NCBI GenBank assembly: GCA_016748015.1 | Contig: JAAOMT010000597.1 | Span: 14,351 to 78,350, forward strand | Direction: 5' to 3' | Origin: Geosiphon pyriformis | Taxonomy: Eukaryota; Glomeromycota; Glomeromycetes; Archaeosporales; Geosiphonaceae | DNA length: 64,000 nt | Shown here: in pieces, positions 1-10,336 of the stretch | Position numbering within the stretch: the first letter of the stretch is position 1 | How the letters are laid out: each line of letters begins with the position of its first letter | Program-made: the position numbers and the translations under genes | Notes under the pieces: model-generated | What the model was told of the DNA's origin: nothing | Databases searched by the model: none | What the model saw: the letters and a program-made list of their open reading frames with translations, nothing else

Positions 1-930
1 ATGGGTTATTACTATTATTATTATTCGTTTTCTCTCCCATTTATGATTATATAGATTGTTTGTATAACGATAAGTTAAAATAATTTCGTTGTTGAAATTA
101 TGAACAAAAAGTATAAAAAAAAAATATAAGTTTTTTTTTCTTGGAATAGTAATGTTTTTTTTTTTGTAAAATATTTATTTTCTCGATTGATGTTATTATC
201 GACCTTTAAAATGAGTAAAGAATTATCGAACAGAACGTATATTTATATAAAGCTGTCTTGGGACTAACCAATCATTTTTCTGGTTATATTCTATATTAAT
301 CCGTGTAACAACAACAAAAAAATATTTTTTTTCCGAACTCCGGGCTTTTTTTTATCTAAAAACACTAGTTTCGAAACTTTTTGGGATAAAGTTTTCTTGG
401 ACTAATTTTTAATTAATAAATTTTTTAATAAAAAGAGTGAAAAAGATTTTATCTGAAATTTTAGATTATGTAATCACATAAGCAAATATAGCAAATATAG
501 CAAATATAGGAAATATAACAAATATCTAAGGAATTTTTTTTTTCAACCTAAAAAAAGGATATATTTTTTAAATTATATATATTTTTTCTTTTACAAGATT
601 TCATCAAAATAGATATATAAATTTATATAAATATATATTTTAGGTAAATGATCAATCTAAAAATTTGTGAGATTTTTTTCTCAAGTAAAAATTGTACGTA
701 AATCTCAATCACACAAGAAATCAAGAAATTTATTACTACTAATATCAAATGTTCTAAATTTTTATCTCGCTTTACATCCATTATATAATTTTACACTAAT
801 TATCCCGTTCTAAATTCATCATCTCACTCTATGAGCTAAAAAATCATGAACTGATAAATAGACATTTTAAATGTATCTTACCATTTTATCATACTACCAA
901 TGATATCAATATAATGATTTGAAAATTTTA
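1..930. other. AT-rich intergenic, no gene seen
   Basis: I see no ORF or RNA gene here. The stretch is A+T rich with poly-T runs. A short minisatellite of a roughly 9-bp AGCAAATAT unit, repeated about four times, lies near 480-525. It ends at the promoter of the C2-domain gene. Confidence 0.5.
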
Positions 931-937
931 TATAAAG
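931..937 (+). promoter_or_regulatory. TATA box of the C2-domain gene
   Basis: A TATAAAG heptamer lies 67 bp upstream of the start codon at 1004. That spacing suits a core promoter with a short 5' leader. It is assigned from sequence and position only. Confidence 0.45.
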
Positions 938-1003
938 AGGTTGCCTAAAACTTACTTATTATTAAATTCAATTCTTTCTATTAACTAAAGTTCAACTGTA
1001 AAA

Positions 1004-1788
1004 ATGGCTAAAGGTCTACTCAAAGTTACTGTTGGTAAGTATCTATTTATCTATCTATTTATCTATATATATATATATCTATTTAATCTAGCTACCTACA
1101 TTTTATTCTTGATTCATGAAACATTCTTTTTTTTTGATTGTAGTCGAAGGCAAAGAAATTCGAGATAAAGATTACATTGGTAATGTGCTTTTCTGAGTTT
1201 AAGGTTTCTTTAGATTATTAGAGATCTGATAATTTTGCTACAAAATATTCTTTCATAAATTCAGGCAAAAGTGATCCTTATGTCGAACTTTGGATTGAGA
1301 AAAATTATAAGCAAAGAACGACCGCTCAGCCAAATACCTTTGAACCCAGTTTGGAATGAGAATTTTTTGTTGTAAGATTCGAGGGTTTTGTTTATTCTAT
1401 TTTTCGTTTTATTATTAATTACAACTATCAAGGGAATATTTTTTTAAGTCTCAAATTATTTACATTAATCGACACTTTTTTTTTTAGCAATATTCACGAT
1501 ACAGAAAAGGAGCATACCCTTTATGTTCGAGTAGTGGATGAAGATGTAGTTAAAGATGATAAGGTTAAAAATTCAGATGAATAATTTGGGTCGACTCATA
1601 ACACTATTTATACTCGTCTAATCGAATAATTGGCAAATAATCTGTTATAGATCGGTGAAGGCAAGGTTGACCTTAAAAAAGTCTTCCAGAAAGGTCATAT
1701 CGATACTTGGGTTTCGTTGCCAGCCTGGCTTGGACTTAAAAGTAATGGTGAAATTCATTTGATCCTTGATTTTCCTTTGAGTGTTTGA
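1004..1788 (+). CDS. C2-domain protein, 5 exons, apparent frameshift
   Basis: This is a small single C2-domain protein of the kind that binds phospholipid membranes, usually with calcium. Exons: 1004-1034, 1144-1179, 1265-1371, 1488-1563 and 1651-1788, all with GT-AG introns and matching phases. The product starts MAKGLLKVTV and contains the C2 hallmarks DPYVEL and NPVWNE, a DEDVVKDDK loop with several acidic residues, and a WVSLP...GEIHL end. The summed coding length is 388 nt, one base too many. The extra base lies in the T run at 1339-1341: read as given, the frame goes from Asn-Thr into a stop near 1357. Dropping one T restores the family motif, giving about 128 residues. It is either a sequencing indel or a recently broken gene. 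A TATA box lies upstream. Confidence 0.72.
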
Positions 1789-1888
1789 AGTTCTTCCCAG
1801 AGATGGATTTATTTTTCAATTATTATGATACTAAGAGGCTAGATTTTTTTTTCAATTTTGAGAACGAGTATAAAAGTTATTGATAAGG

Positions 1889-1938
1889 TTTATATGTATG
1901 TTTATATGTATGTTTATATGTATGTTTATATGTATGTT

Positions 1939-1970
<32 letters not shown>

Positions 1971-1981
1971 TGTATGTATGA
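1889..1981. repeat. TATG-type microsatellite
   Basis: About five copies of a 12-bp unit (TTTATATGTATG) pass into a pure tetranucleotide TATG tract. It lies just 3' of the C2-domain gene. The Ile/His-rich ORF on the opposite strand is only this repeat translated. Confidence 0.85.
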
Positions 1982-3242
1982 ATCACCTCATGTTTCCTCT
2001 TGAAAAACCTGTACTTGCAATAAATTTTTAGGAAGTAATTCTTGAAAAGAAAAAGAAAAATATAAACGTATTTAGTGATTAAAAGAATTATCGTTAAAAG
2101 AATTTTAACAAGATGAAATATTTCCCAGGTGCCCAATTTTATTCTTTCTGAATTCTTGAAACATTTATATAAATATATATAGATATTTATTTATTTATTT
2201 ATTTGGAAATATGAATCATCATAATCCTTATAGACTAAATATTTTTCAAAGAGATAAATAAATATTTTTACACTAAAAATGGGATGATGAAATTTTTTTT
2301 GTATCAATATAATTTTATATTATTATATATATATTTATATATAAAACAAATGCTAATTATGACGAAAAGTAAATAAATAAATGTTGAAATAATTATTTTA
2401 CAAATTGGGGTTTTTTTTTTGTTATTTTTAATGATTAAATCTCATTTTAATTTTTGAATTCGATTCGATTCGATTCGATTTGATTTGATTTGATTTGATT
2501 CTTATTTTGAAAGATGTTTTTATCATAAAATCCGAGTTTGTGTGAATCCGAAAAAATTCCCATCCCTATATAATTCTCAACTAAATGAAATACATGTACA
2601 TGTACATGTAAAGTCAGGGACGTAGTAAAAACTTTACCTTTCTAATGAAAACTTTTATACTTTAAATTTGACAGAAAATTACTGGTTATTTCCCAACCAA
2701 CCAACCAATCAATCAATCAATCAATCAGTCAATCAATCAACCAATCAACCAACAAAACTGGGGACTACATAATCACTTGTCATGGTAATCTCATTCCTTG
2801 GCTAATTAGTTCTTTTCAGACTAACTTTTTACCTTGAATCGCATTTGATTAGTAACCAAAAATCAAAAATTTTTTATGTCATTTAAATCCTTATTTTGCG
2901 TTAAATTCTCTAAAACTGGTCTAGCACATAACTTTAGAAGACGGTCGTTTTTTTGGCGGAGAAACTTTGTTTTAAAAAATGATGATTTCAATGAGTCTGG
3001 ACATTTCTCAGTTTTTGAAATAAAGGATTTTGTTAGACCTATTAAAATCTATGATGATGATTAATGCAAAGTTAATGACTAACTAAATTTAGTGAAATCC
3101 GTGCCGTGTTTTATTGAAAAAATAAAAAAAGTGGGAAGAATTTCGGAAGATCAATATTACAAGATTTTCCCATGTGAGATTATGAAAAAAGATTCAATGA
3201 TTAGTCAATGCATTATTCATCTATTTGATGCGAGAAAAAAAG
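1982..3242. other. Intergenic with simple repeats
   Basis: No gene is supported. The interval holds a pentanucleotide GATTC/GATTT tract (about 2458-2500), a tetranucleotide CAAT/CAAC tract (about 2693-2755) and several (TA)n runs. A 62-codon ORF at 2876-3064 has no recognisable motif and is left uncalled. Confidence 0.5.
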
Positions 3243-3250
3243 TATAAAAG
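3243..3250 (+). promoter_or_regulatory. TATA box of the LITAF-domain gene
   Basis: TATAAAAG lies about 130 bp upstream of the start codon at 3382 and is followed by a C/T-rich leader. It is assigned from motif and position. Confidence 0.45.
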
Positions 3251-3381
3251 AACCCGGTTCAATTTTACTAATTGGTGAGAAAACCATTAATTCACCTGAT
3301 TTATTTTTTTTGAATCGATTCCTTTTCTCATAAATTTGGTCACGCGAATATTTTACTCCCAAAGAAACTTCAAAATTAAAA

Positions 3382-4026
3382 ATGCCTGAAACAATTCAAC
3401 CTTCTTCATCCTCTTCGACTAACAACCAACCTCCCGTTATTGGAACATCAACAGACTCCAAAAATGATCCTCCAAAATATTCTCCAAGAGTAACAGATGT
3501 AAACACTCCAACAGACGAAGTACCCTTGGGACAATTAATTTATCCGAGCCATTCAGTCGATTTGACGGTACCACCACCACCATATAAACCACGCGAGGGC
3601 CGTAACTCATCTTTTCAACATCATGATTATTATTATTATTATTATTCTTCTTCTTCTTCTTCTTCTTCTTCTTCTTCACACCAGCCTCATTATCCCTATA
3701 ACGTGCAAACAATTACGGATGCAGCTCGGCCTCATTTACCGCCAAATCTTCCTGCTACACAACCCACTACTATTACCATGGAATATGTTCCGTTAGTGAT
3801 TTTAGAAAAAGGACCTACGAGCATGTATTGTCCAAATTGTCGACAACAAGTTGTTACCACAATAGGCCGAACTCCAGCCACTCAAGCTTATTGTTGCTCA
3901 GCGATTTTATGTTTTGTATGTTGGCCATTGTTTTGGGTCCCATGCCTAATGAGAAGTTTTCAAAAAAAATTTCATAAATGCTCGGAATGTAATCGAGTTT
4001 TAGCATTAATTGAACGGGATATATGA
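3382..4026 (+). CDS. LITAF-domain protein with PPxY motifs
   Basis: This is a 214-residue, single-exon protein of the LITAF family, zinc-binding monotopic proteins of endosomal and lysosomal membranes. The N-terminal half is disordered and Pro/Ser rich, with PPKY at residues 30-33 and PPPPY at 64-68. These are PY motifs that in this family bind WW domains of Nedd4-type ubiquitin ligases. A poly-Tyr/poly-Ser run follows at about 83-100, encoded by trinucleotide repeats. The LITAF domain fills about 133-210: a CPNC knuckle, a hydrophobic stretch rich in Cys, Trp and Phe (AILCFVCWPLFWVPC) that dips into the membrane, and a closing HKCSEC knuckle. All expected zinc ligands are present. The next gene also encodes a small membrane protein with a PPPY tail. 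Confidence 0.88.
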   Translation: MPETIQPSSSSSTNNQPPVIGTSTDSKNDPPKYSPRVTDVNTPTDEVPLGQLIYPSHSVDLTVPPPPYKPREGRNSSFQHHDYYYYYYSSSSSSSSSSSHQPHYPYNVQTITDAARPHLPPNLPATQPTTITMEYVPLVILEKGPTSMYCPNCRQQVVTTIGRTPATQAYCCSAILCFVCWPLFWVPCLMRSFQKKFHKCSECNRVLALIERDI

Positions 4027-4486
4027 AATTTTTGATTATCAATATTTTAGAGTTTTAAAAATTTTTATTTATTCGAATATTTTTTATCTTTGGGAGAATA
4101 TTAATATTAATCCCAATTCTAGAAATCCCAATTTTCAAAAGCTCTAACCCTAATCTGTATAGTCAACTTTAAAAAAAGAATCATGAGACCTCTTTCAATA
4201 AATTCCCTTTTTGATGTAACAAAGAATGATCATCATCATCATCATTAGCATCATTAGCATCATTAGCATCAAACAAAAAATAGAATAATGTGGTTCGGGA
4301 ACTTCCTTTATATTTTTGTGTAAACAATGATTTTCAAAATTTTCTTTTACCGGATCCCGGTATATCGACATCTGGGCGTAGATATGACGATATTTTCCCA
4401 TGCTTTCGTCATATAAAATTGCTCTAGCTGACATTTTTCCCCTTGTCAATCATTCAATCAGCACCCCAATTGATCGTTTGACAAAT
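4027..4486. other. Intergenic, short ATC/AGC repeats
   Basis: This spacer between the LITAF and PMP3 genes holds a short CATCATTAG-type repeat (about 4229-4272). A minus-strand ORF of 84 codons (4195-4449) shows no domain, and its C-terminus is just the repeat. I do not call it a gene. Confidence 0.45.
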
Positions 4487-4494
4487 TATAAATA
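4487..4494 (+). promoter_or_regulatory. TATA box of the PMP3-like gene
   Basis: TATAAATA lies about 170 bp upstream of the start codon at 4663, followed by a C-rich stretch. A CCAAT-like CCCAATTG lies about 20 bp further upstream. Confidence 0.4.
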
Positions 4495-4662
4495 AACTAC
4501 CTCCTTTCCGCCCACCAAATTCAGACCTAATAAATACATGACACTCTTCATTTTAACCTTATTTCTCTTTGCTATTCTCATAACTTGAACTTTAAATCCC
4601 GGGGGACGTTTTTTTTTTTTCAAAATAAATCAAAAAAAGGAAACCATATCAACACCAGAATT

Positions 4663-5109
4663 ATGACAGTAACAGCCGGTGATGTTCTTGAAATTCTCGT
4701 AGCAATTTTGTTTCCACCAGCAGCTGTGCTTATGGTGGCTGGTTGCGGTGCCGATTTCTGTATAAATAGTAAGTTTTGTTTCATGATTGTGACCTCCTCC
4801 GCTACCTTCCAATAACATTTTCTTTTTCAAGTGATTATTATTAACTTTTTTTTCCAAACGATTAAATCATTTTTCATAATTTTTCTAGTTGGATTAACTA
4901 TTCTCGGCTACATTCCTGGTCATATACATGCTTTTTATATCCTTTACAAAAAACATGAGGCTAGAGAAGCGTATCATCGTCGTAGTACATTGTTAACTTC
5001 GCCGTCGATGCCCGTACCATCTGAGCCAATGCCACCACCGTATAACAGTCGTGATCCTGCCCACGTTGATAACATTACTACTTCGGGTAAGCATTATGGA
5101 TCTGTTTGA
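4663..5109 (+). CDS. PMP3/RCI2-type membrane proteolipid with PPPY tail
   Basis: Two exons, 4663-4768 and 4889-5109, with a 120-nt GTAAGT...TAG intron that splits an Ile codon. The product is 108 residues. Residues about 1-58 match the Pmp3/RCI2 (UPF0057) family: the signature GCGADFCIN followed by LTILGYIPGHIHAFYI, with two hydrophobic segments. Family members are small plasma-membrane proteolipids that affect membrane potential and cation tolerance. The classical protein is about 55 residues. Here a charged KKHEAREAYHRR linker and a Pro-rich cytosolic tail with PPPY are added, a form also known in fungi. The tail could recruit a WW-domain ubiquitin ligase (inference). The start gives the hydrophobic N-terminus expected for the family. 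Confidence 0.9.
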
Positions 5110-5483
5110 ATTGTTAGATGGGTAAGATCTTTTCATGGAACGGAGAAATCCAAGAAATAGAAAATAATTATGTAAGAAAGTTTTTCAATTGTGTTCATAG
5201 AATCAAGTAAAAGCTAATTGGAAATTAAAATTGAAGCCTTACCTCTATATTTCGTTAAATCAGATTATTAAAATATCCATTGCAACTTATCCTTAATTAC
5301 AATTTAATGTTGAAAAGATTTTTAAATTAGACACCTCACACATTATCAACTAATTTTTATTTTTTGGAAATGTAAATAACTTCTTTAATCCCAATTTGAA
5401 ATTTTGTATTAACCGAATTTGATACTTGTATTGAAAAAATAACTATTAATAAACTAATGTAAATTCATGATTATGAAATTAAG

Positions 5484-5516
<33 letters not shown>

Positions 5517-5690
5517 ACATTGTATATATTAATTAAATAAAAGGATACTATATTAACAAAATTTTTATGTTATTTGGGGAAATCTTTTTATTCGATCCCC
5601 ATCATTTCCCAAATTGGCATGTGACATTATTTTCAGATAAACAAAACGCGTACTAATTGTGGAAAATATTTTTCCAGAAAAAAAAAAAAA
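5110..5690. other. Intergenic with (TTA)n tract
   Basis: No gene is visible. The stretch holds the 3' region of the PMP3-like gene and a perfect trinucleotide TTA tract at about 5486-5515. The next coding start follows a 15-nt poly-A. Confidence 0.5.
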
Positions 5691-6192
5691 ATGCAGTCTG
5701 AACCAGCGACTCCACGTATCAAAGTATTCACAGAAACCCATCTTCATTTCTCTATACCGATATACTTTCAAATAACAGTTTTAAAAGAGTCTGCTTTCGT
5801 ATGGGTAAGTAATCATGGAAACGAAGTTCTACAAAATTTGGCAGTTGCAATGCCTCCTTTACCTTTTGGAGGTATCACCACATCAGCAACAACTATCCTG
5901 TCAAAGGAAGTAGAAGAGACTTCAAAACAGTTGAGTCAGAAACTTGGTATGCTATTTTATTTAATTTTCATTTGAGTGACTTTATTCTTGCTTATTTTTT
6001 GTTAGTTGGGAAATTTTCGTTTTTTCCCAAATAGATAAACAAGTATTCTTTTTTCTTATTTTTTAAATAGCTCGAAAATTCAAAAAACAATTCTTTGTGA
6101 GTATAAATCTTGCGCCGTCGAACGACCAAGCAATGCTCATGTTTATCGAAAAGAAAATTTTTGAATTTGTAAAGGAAGTAGCCGTCTCATGA
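5691..6192 (+). CDS. Proteasome assembly chaperone 4 (PSMG4/Pba4-like)
   Basis: Two exons, 5691-5946 and 6071-6192, with a 124-nt intron that splits an Ala codon. The 125-residue product fits the Psmg4/Pba4 family, one half of the Pba3-Pba4 chaperone that guides alpha-ring assembly of the 20S proteasome in the cytosol. Landmarks are SAFVWVSNHG (family FLWVG), NLAVAMPPL, a Thr-rich loop ending in STILSKEVEETS-type sequence, then LARKFKKQFFVSINL and a C-terminal amphipathic helix. Length and motif order are as usual. Both splice sites are canonical and the reading frame is kept. It is a divergent family, so the call rests on motif order rather than high identity. Confidence 0.78.
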
Positions 6193-6566
6193 ATTTTTTT
6201 CTCGATTGAAAATAGTTTTAGAAATAACTTTGAATTCATCCTGGTATCTTTGAATTCGATCAATCAAAAACTGTTATCTAAAAATTTCTTGACCAAACTG
6301 AATTAATTTATTAAGTGCGACTGATAAGAATCATGCGAAAGAAAATCTTCATCTGTATTTTTAGGAAACATTTAAAGTCTCGCGTTAATATTATGTAACC
6401 TTAGAGATCGATTTCTCAAACGAGATTTCGTTCTCAAATATTAACAAACTTAATACAAACTAGAGATCAACTTGGAGATTAAAGAACTTTACGAATTTGA
6501 AACTATTAATCAACAAAGAAAATGCAAATAAAAAAGCTATTAAACCATCCTATCAAACTTTTAAAT
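6193..6566. other. Convergent intergenic
   Basis: This lies between the 3' ends of the chaperone gene (+) and the Myb-like gene (-). It is A+T rich, and no ORF or RNA gene is supported. Confidence 0.5.
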
Positions 6567-7352
6567 TCAATTGAGGATTCGTTTCTTGAGAACGTTCCAA
6601 TGAGAATGATAACAAAAAGGATTTCTATTTCCACCACATTCGGTGGCGACCAGACTCCAGCGGCAGCCATGCTTTTCAATAGCCTCAATGAGCTGTCTGT
6701 CCTGTTCGGGAGTCCAAAATCCAGACTTACGATCCCGAGGACGAGGTTTCGCGACTTTACCTCCCTCTATACAAGAAATCTGCGAGGATTTTTTCCTATA
6801 TTTCCTGCTTCGGCCACCAGAGGTCAAAGTTTTTGCTACAAAATGATCCGATAGTGAATCAGTCTTCAGCACCGGACAGTTCGTGAATAGGTCTTGATCG
6901 AGGATGGGGCTTTCTCTTATCTTGATATCTTCAAGGTATTCAGGATCACGTTCACGTTCCTCTTCTGTGGTTTCTTCCTCAAAATGATTCGGGATATAAT
7001 CGCTATCATTTTCATCTTCATAAGGAATAAGGCCTCCTTTGACGACTCGCCGACACGATTTTTGTGAATCTTTTACTGAGATCGAGTCATAATTCGGTAA
7101 GAATTCATTATTCTCAGTATTCTCTGATTTTCCGGTGCTCTAGGTATTAGAAATCATCAATTTTATCGGAAAACAAAAATATTTTTCATCTAGTAAAGAT
7201 GTAATCCCTACTTCATTCGTGATCAAAAGATCAACTTGTTCTTCGTCTGAAACGAGGTTGATAAAACCAAGGGGTTCTGGATTAATTTCTTGCTCCATCT
7301 TTAATTTTTTATCTTCATCTACGAGGTTGTTTCCCTGCTTTAAAGAATCCAT
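6567..7352 (-). CDS. Myb/SANT-domain protein
   Basis: Two exons on the minus strand: 7352-7212 and 7139-6567. A 72-nt intron (GTAGGG...TAG, with a CTAATAC branch point next to the acceptor) removes an in-frame stop at 7140-7142. The product is 237 residues. Residues 48-150 are acidic and disordered (a run like HFEEETTEEERERDP), followed by basic patches (GGRSRKYRKK, KPRPRDRK). A single Myb/SANT helix-turn-helix lies near 185-228, with its Trp at FWTPEQDRQLIEAI and KHGCRWSLVA. Such a domain binds DNA or chromatin in the nucleus, but one repeat does not fix the target. The protein ends soon after the domain, so a further 3' exon cannot be excluded. Confidence 0.7.
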
Positions 7353-7505
7353 GATTCATGTCTTTGCAATATTTGTTGAATATTTTGAAACAGAAAAGGA
7401 AAGATGGCAATATATATATATATATATATAACCACGCTCACAAAACAACATATTAATCATTTTGTAGTGAGATTAAGAGGAAAAAGTCGTATCAAACGAT
7501 GACTC

Positions 7506-7545
<40 letters not shown>

Positions 7546-7691
7546 TCAATTTAGAAAACCATCATCCAAAATCATTTCCTGATTGATTGATGAATTGATA
7601 TTTATTAAAATTGAAAAAACTCCTAATATTCCACAAATGTTATTAAATTTAAAAGGAAAATAAATAACTGGCTAACGAAAAACCATTTTTC
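7353..7691. repeat. Intergenic with (TA)n and (AAT)n tracts
   Basis: This spacer between the Myb-like start and the phosphorylase 3' end contains a (TA)n tract at about 7411-7430 and a long AAT trinucleotide tract at about 7508-7545. No gene is seen. Confidence 0.7.
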
Positions 7692-8735
7692 CTAGGAAAA
7701 ATAACCCGGTAAAATGTATTCCAACCTTCGAACTGCTTCGGAATTTCGAAGTGATCCATCCGTAATGCTTGAGTATTTCATAGTTCCTTTCACATGGTCA
7801 AATTTACCATCAATTATTCCCTTTTCTAAAATGGGTAATACGGCCTCCAACAATTTTCTCGCATTTGCCCCATTCTGTCCAAGATTCTCCAGTACCATCT
7901 CAACTGTGACCGGTTCCTCATTCTTTTTCCAACAGTCATAATCAGTAGACATGCATATCATCTGATACGCAATTTCTGCTTCACGTGCCAATTTCGCTTC
8001 TGGTAAAGCTGACATGTTGATTATATCACCTCCCCAGGCGCGATATAAGTTTGATTCGGCTCTAGTTGAGAATGCCGGTCCTTCCATACAGATCAAAGTT
8101 TTATCTTTATGAAAATCAACGTCAACTAACTCTCGTTGAGCCCAGATAATCTCCGCTAATGTCTCGTTAAACGGATCAGAGAACATCGCATGTCCCGCAA
8201 TACCTTTTTCGAAAAATGTCGAAGGTCGAATACCTTTTGTGCGATCAATGATTTGTGATGGCACAACAAAATCACGCGGTTTTATTTCTTCTCTCAGAGA
8301 TCCAACGGATGAATAAGCGATTATCACTTTTACGCCGATATGTTTAAGTGCTGCAATGTTTGCTCGTGAGGGTACTTCGGATGGATTTAGGATGTGACCT
8401 TGACCATGACGTGCAAGAAATGCGATATTAATCCCATGAGAGTGATGCATTATCTTTATTTTGTCGCTTGGATAGCCCCATGGCTATTGAGTTACAAAGA
8501 TAGTTAGGATTTTTTTGATCGATACAATGTGTCATGTGATATTTTTTCGAGCTATTTGCAGTAAAAATTTTGGATATCTCCTTTTCTGATATTTTTTGAA
8601 GTTCAATATAATGTGATACGTAGAAATTGCGTGGTAACCTACAGTTTCTTCGTAGACTTCTCTAACAAATTTCAAGTCATGAAGTGCGTAAAGACCTGTA
8701 CCACCGATAACACCTATTTTTACGTCAGTGGTCAT
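7692..8735 (-). CDS. MTAP: S-methyl-5'-thioadenosine phosphorylase
   Basis: Two exons on the minus strand: 8735-8643 and 8483-7692, intron 159 nt (GTAGGT...TAG) in phase 0. The product is 294 residues, close to the usual 280-300. The enzyme splits methylthioadenosine with phosphate into adenine and methylthioribose-1-phosphate, the entry step of methionine salvage after polyamine synthesis. The N-terminal phosphate loop GVIGGTGL, the EETPWGYPSD join across the intron, LARHGQGH, SRANIAALK, SVGSLREEI, CMEGPAFSTRAES, GGDIINMSALPEAKLAREA and STDYDCW are all present, so phosphate, ribose and adenine sites look intact. The splice choice is fixed by the family motif spanning the junction. It is known as MEU1 in yeast. 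Confidence 0.95.
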
Positions 8736-9631
8736 CTTTTAATGAATAAGTTATCACTTGCTTTCTGAACGGATCAAAAGGTTAAAATTTTTATCATCTA
8801 TCTATGGCGTTACACGAAGATGGCTAATCATCCACATGCGACTATCCTATCTATTCCTTGATGTTCCCATCAATAAATCACCTTTTAATTGCATAATTAT
8901 TTTTATGAATGTTTAAAAAATTAAAATTGTCTTTTTTTTTTTGTTTTTTTGTTTTTTTGTTGATAGTAGTTTTTTCACAATTTACATAGACATATACATG
9001 TCTAAAATAAATGTGAATCATGAATTTTTTCAATGTGACCTGCCATTTGAACCGATCAAGATTATTCTACAAGAATACAAATTTCTTTAAAACTTAATAT
9101 ACTATTCACTTTTGCCTTACAGATTATGAAGAATTTTGCACAAACATTTTTTTTTTATAATTCTACTATATTAAAATTGCATTAAAACTTATTTTTAATC
9201 ATAAGAGTATTCAAAATAAAATGTAAGAATGTTTTTTTTTTAATTATTTTTTATAATATTAAAAATTTATCTAATTATATTTTTTACAAGTATTAATAAT
9301 ATTATTAAAAATTAAACTTTAAAATTAAATTTTTAAAATTTTGTCTTTGATAAAACAAATTTTTTTTTTTATATTATTAAGCTTTACAAAAATAATTAAA
9401 AATCAAAAACCAATTAATTAATTTAAAATAATTTGTTTTTAAAATTAATGTTTTTAAAATTAATGTTTTTAATTTTTTAATCTTTATTTTTTTTATATGC
9501 AAATAACGAATATGGTCCAATTGCTACCTACAAATATGTTTTTAAATACTTTTAATAATATTAACTAATTTTAAAAATTTTTAAAAATTATATAAATTAA
9601 TTAAATTAAAATTAAAATTAGGTTAAGTTAA

Positions 9632-9665
<34 letters not shown>

Positions 9666-10336
9666 TATTGTATAATACATAATTATTAATATTTTAAAAT
9701 TTAGTTAATTTATTACTTTTAATTATTATGTTAACCATTTTTTAAATTATAAATAATTTAAACCTTATTTTATTAACCAATTTTTTTATAAATAATATTG
9801 AATATAAATTATTAAATTAAATTATAAAATATTTATTTATTTAATAAAGAATTTAAAAATATTCTTGATCTTAAACTACCAAATATAAATTATAAATTTA
9901 TATTGTTTTACTTGGTAGCAATACTATAAAAAAAAAATGCTTTTATACAAAAAATAACCTCTTTTAATAATGACTATAAAATCTCAATAAGTTGCAACTA
10001 ATGTAATATATGATTTGTAACTCTAAATCATAAACATAATTAGTTGCAATCTATAAATTAACATTAGAACTTTGGCACTGTGAATTATAAGCCTAAAAAA
10101 GTATTTAATTGTTGTGAATCAGCAAATTTTGATATCGATCGCATCACTAAAAGCATTAAAGCAAGCTGCTCTATACTTTGAAAACGAAGAATTCGGAAAG
10201 TAAAGAAAAAAAAAAAACAAGAACAAAACTAGAGATCTGGGGAAAATAAATAGCAGGATCAAATTGACTATTAAACTGAAACCCTTGGCTTGTATATTAT
10301 TGATATATATTCTTCTGGTATATGACAGAATGGTAT
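8736..10336. other. Long AT-rich intergenic region
   Basis: No coding region is supported in these 1.6 kb. It holds poly-T runs near 8930 and 9230, an AATAAT tract at about 9633-9664, and otherwise low-complexity A+T sequence. It covers the promoter side of the phosphorylase gene and the 3' flank of the capping protein gene. Confidence 0.5.

Noticed and set aside
1852-2136. 94-codon ORF with His/Ile/Asn repeats
   Set aside because: It is the TATG microsatellite read in one frame.
2876-3064. 62-codon plus-strand ORF upstream of the LITAF gene
   Set aside because: No recognisable domain, ends in a low-complexity Asp run, and no clear promoter or splice partners.
4195-4449. 84-codon minus-strand ORF
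   Set aside because: Its C-terminal third is a translated trinucleotide repeat, and no family motif is visible in the rest.
7140-7142. In-frame stop in the Myb/SANT gene, taken at first as a broken gene
   Set aside because: The stop is the TAG acceptor of a 72-nt phase-0 intron with a branch-point match, so the gene is intact.
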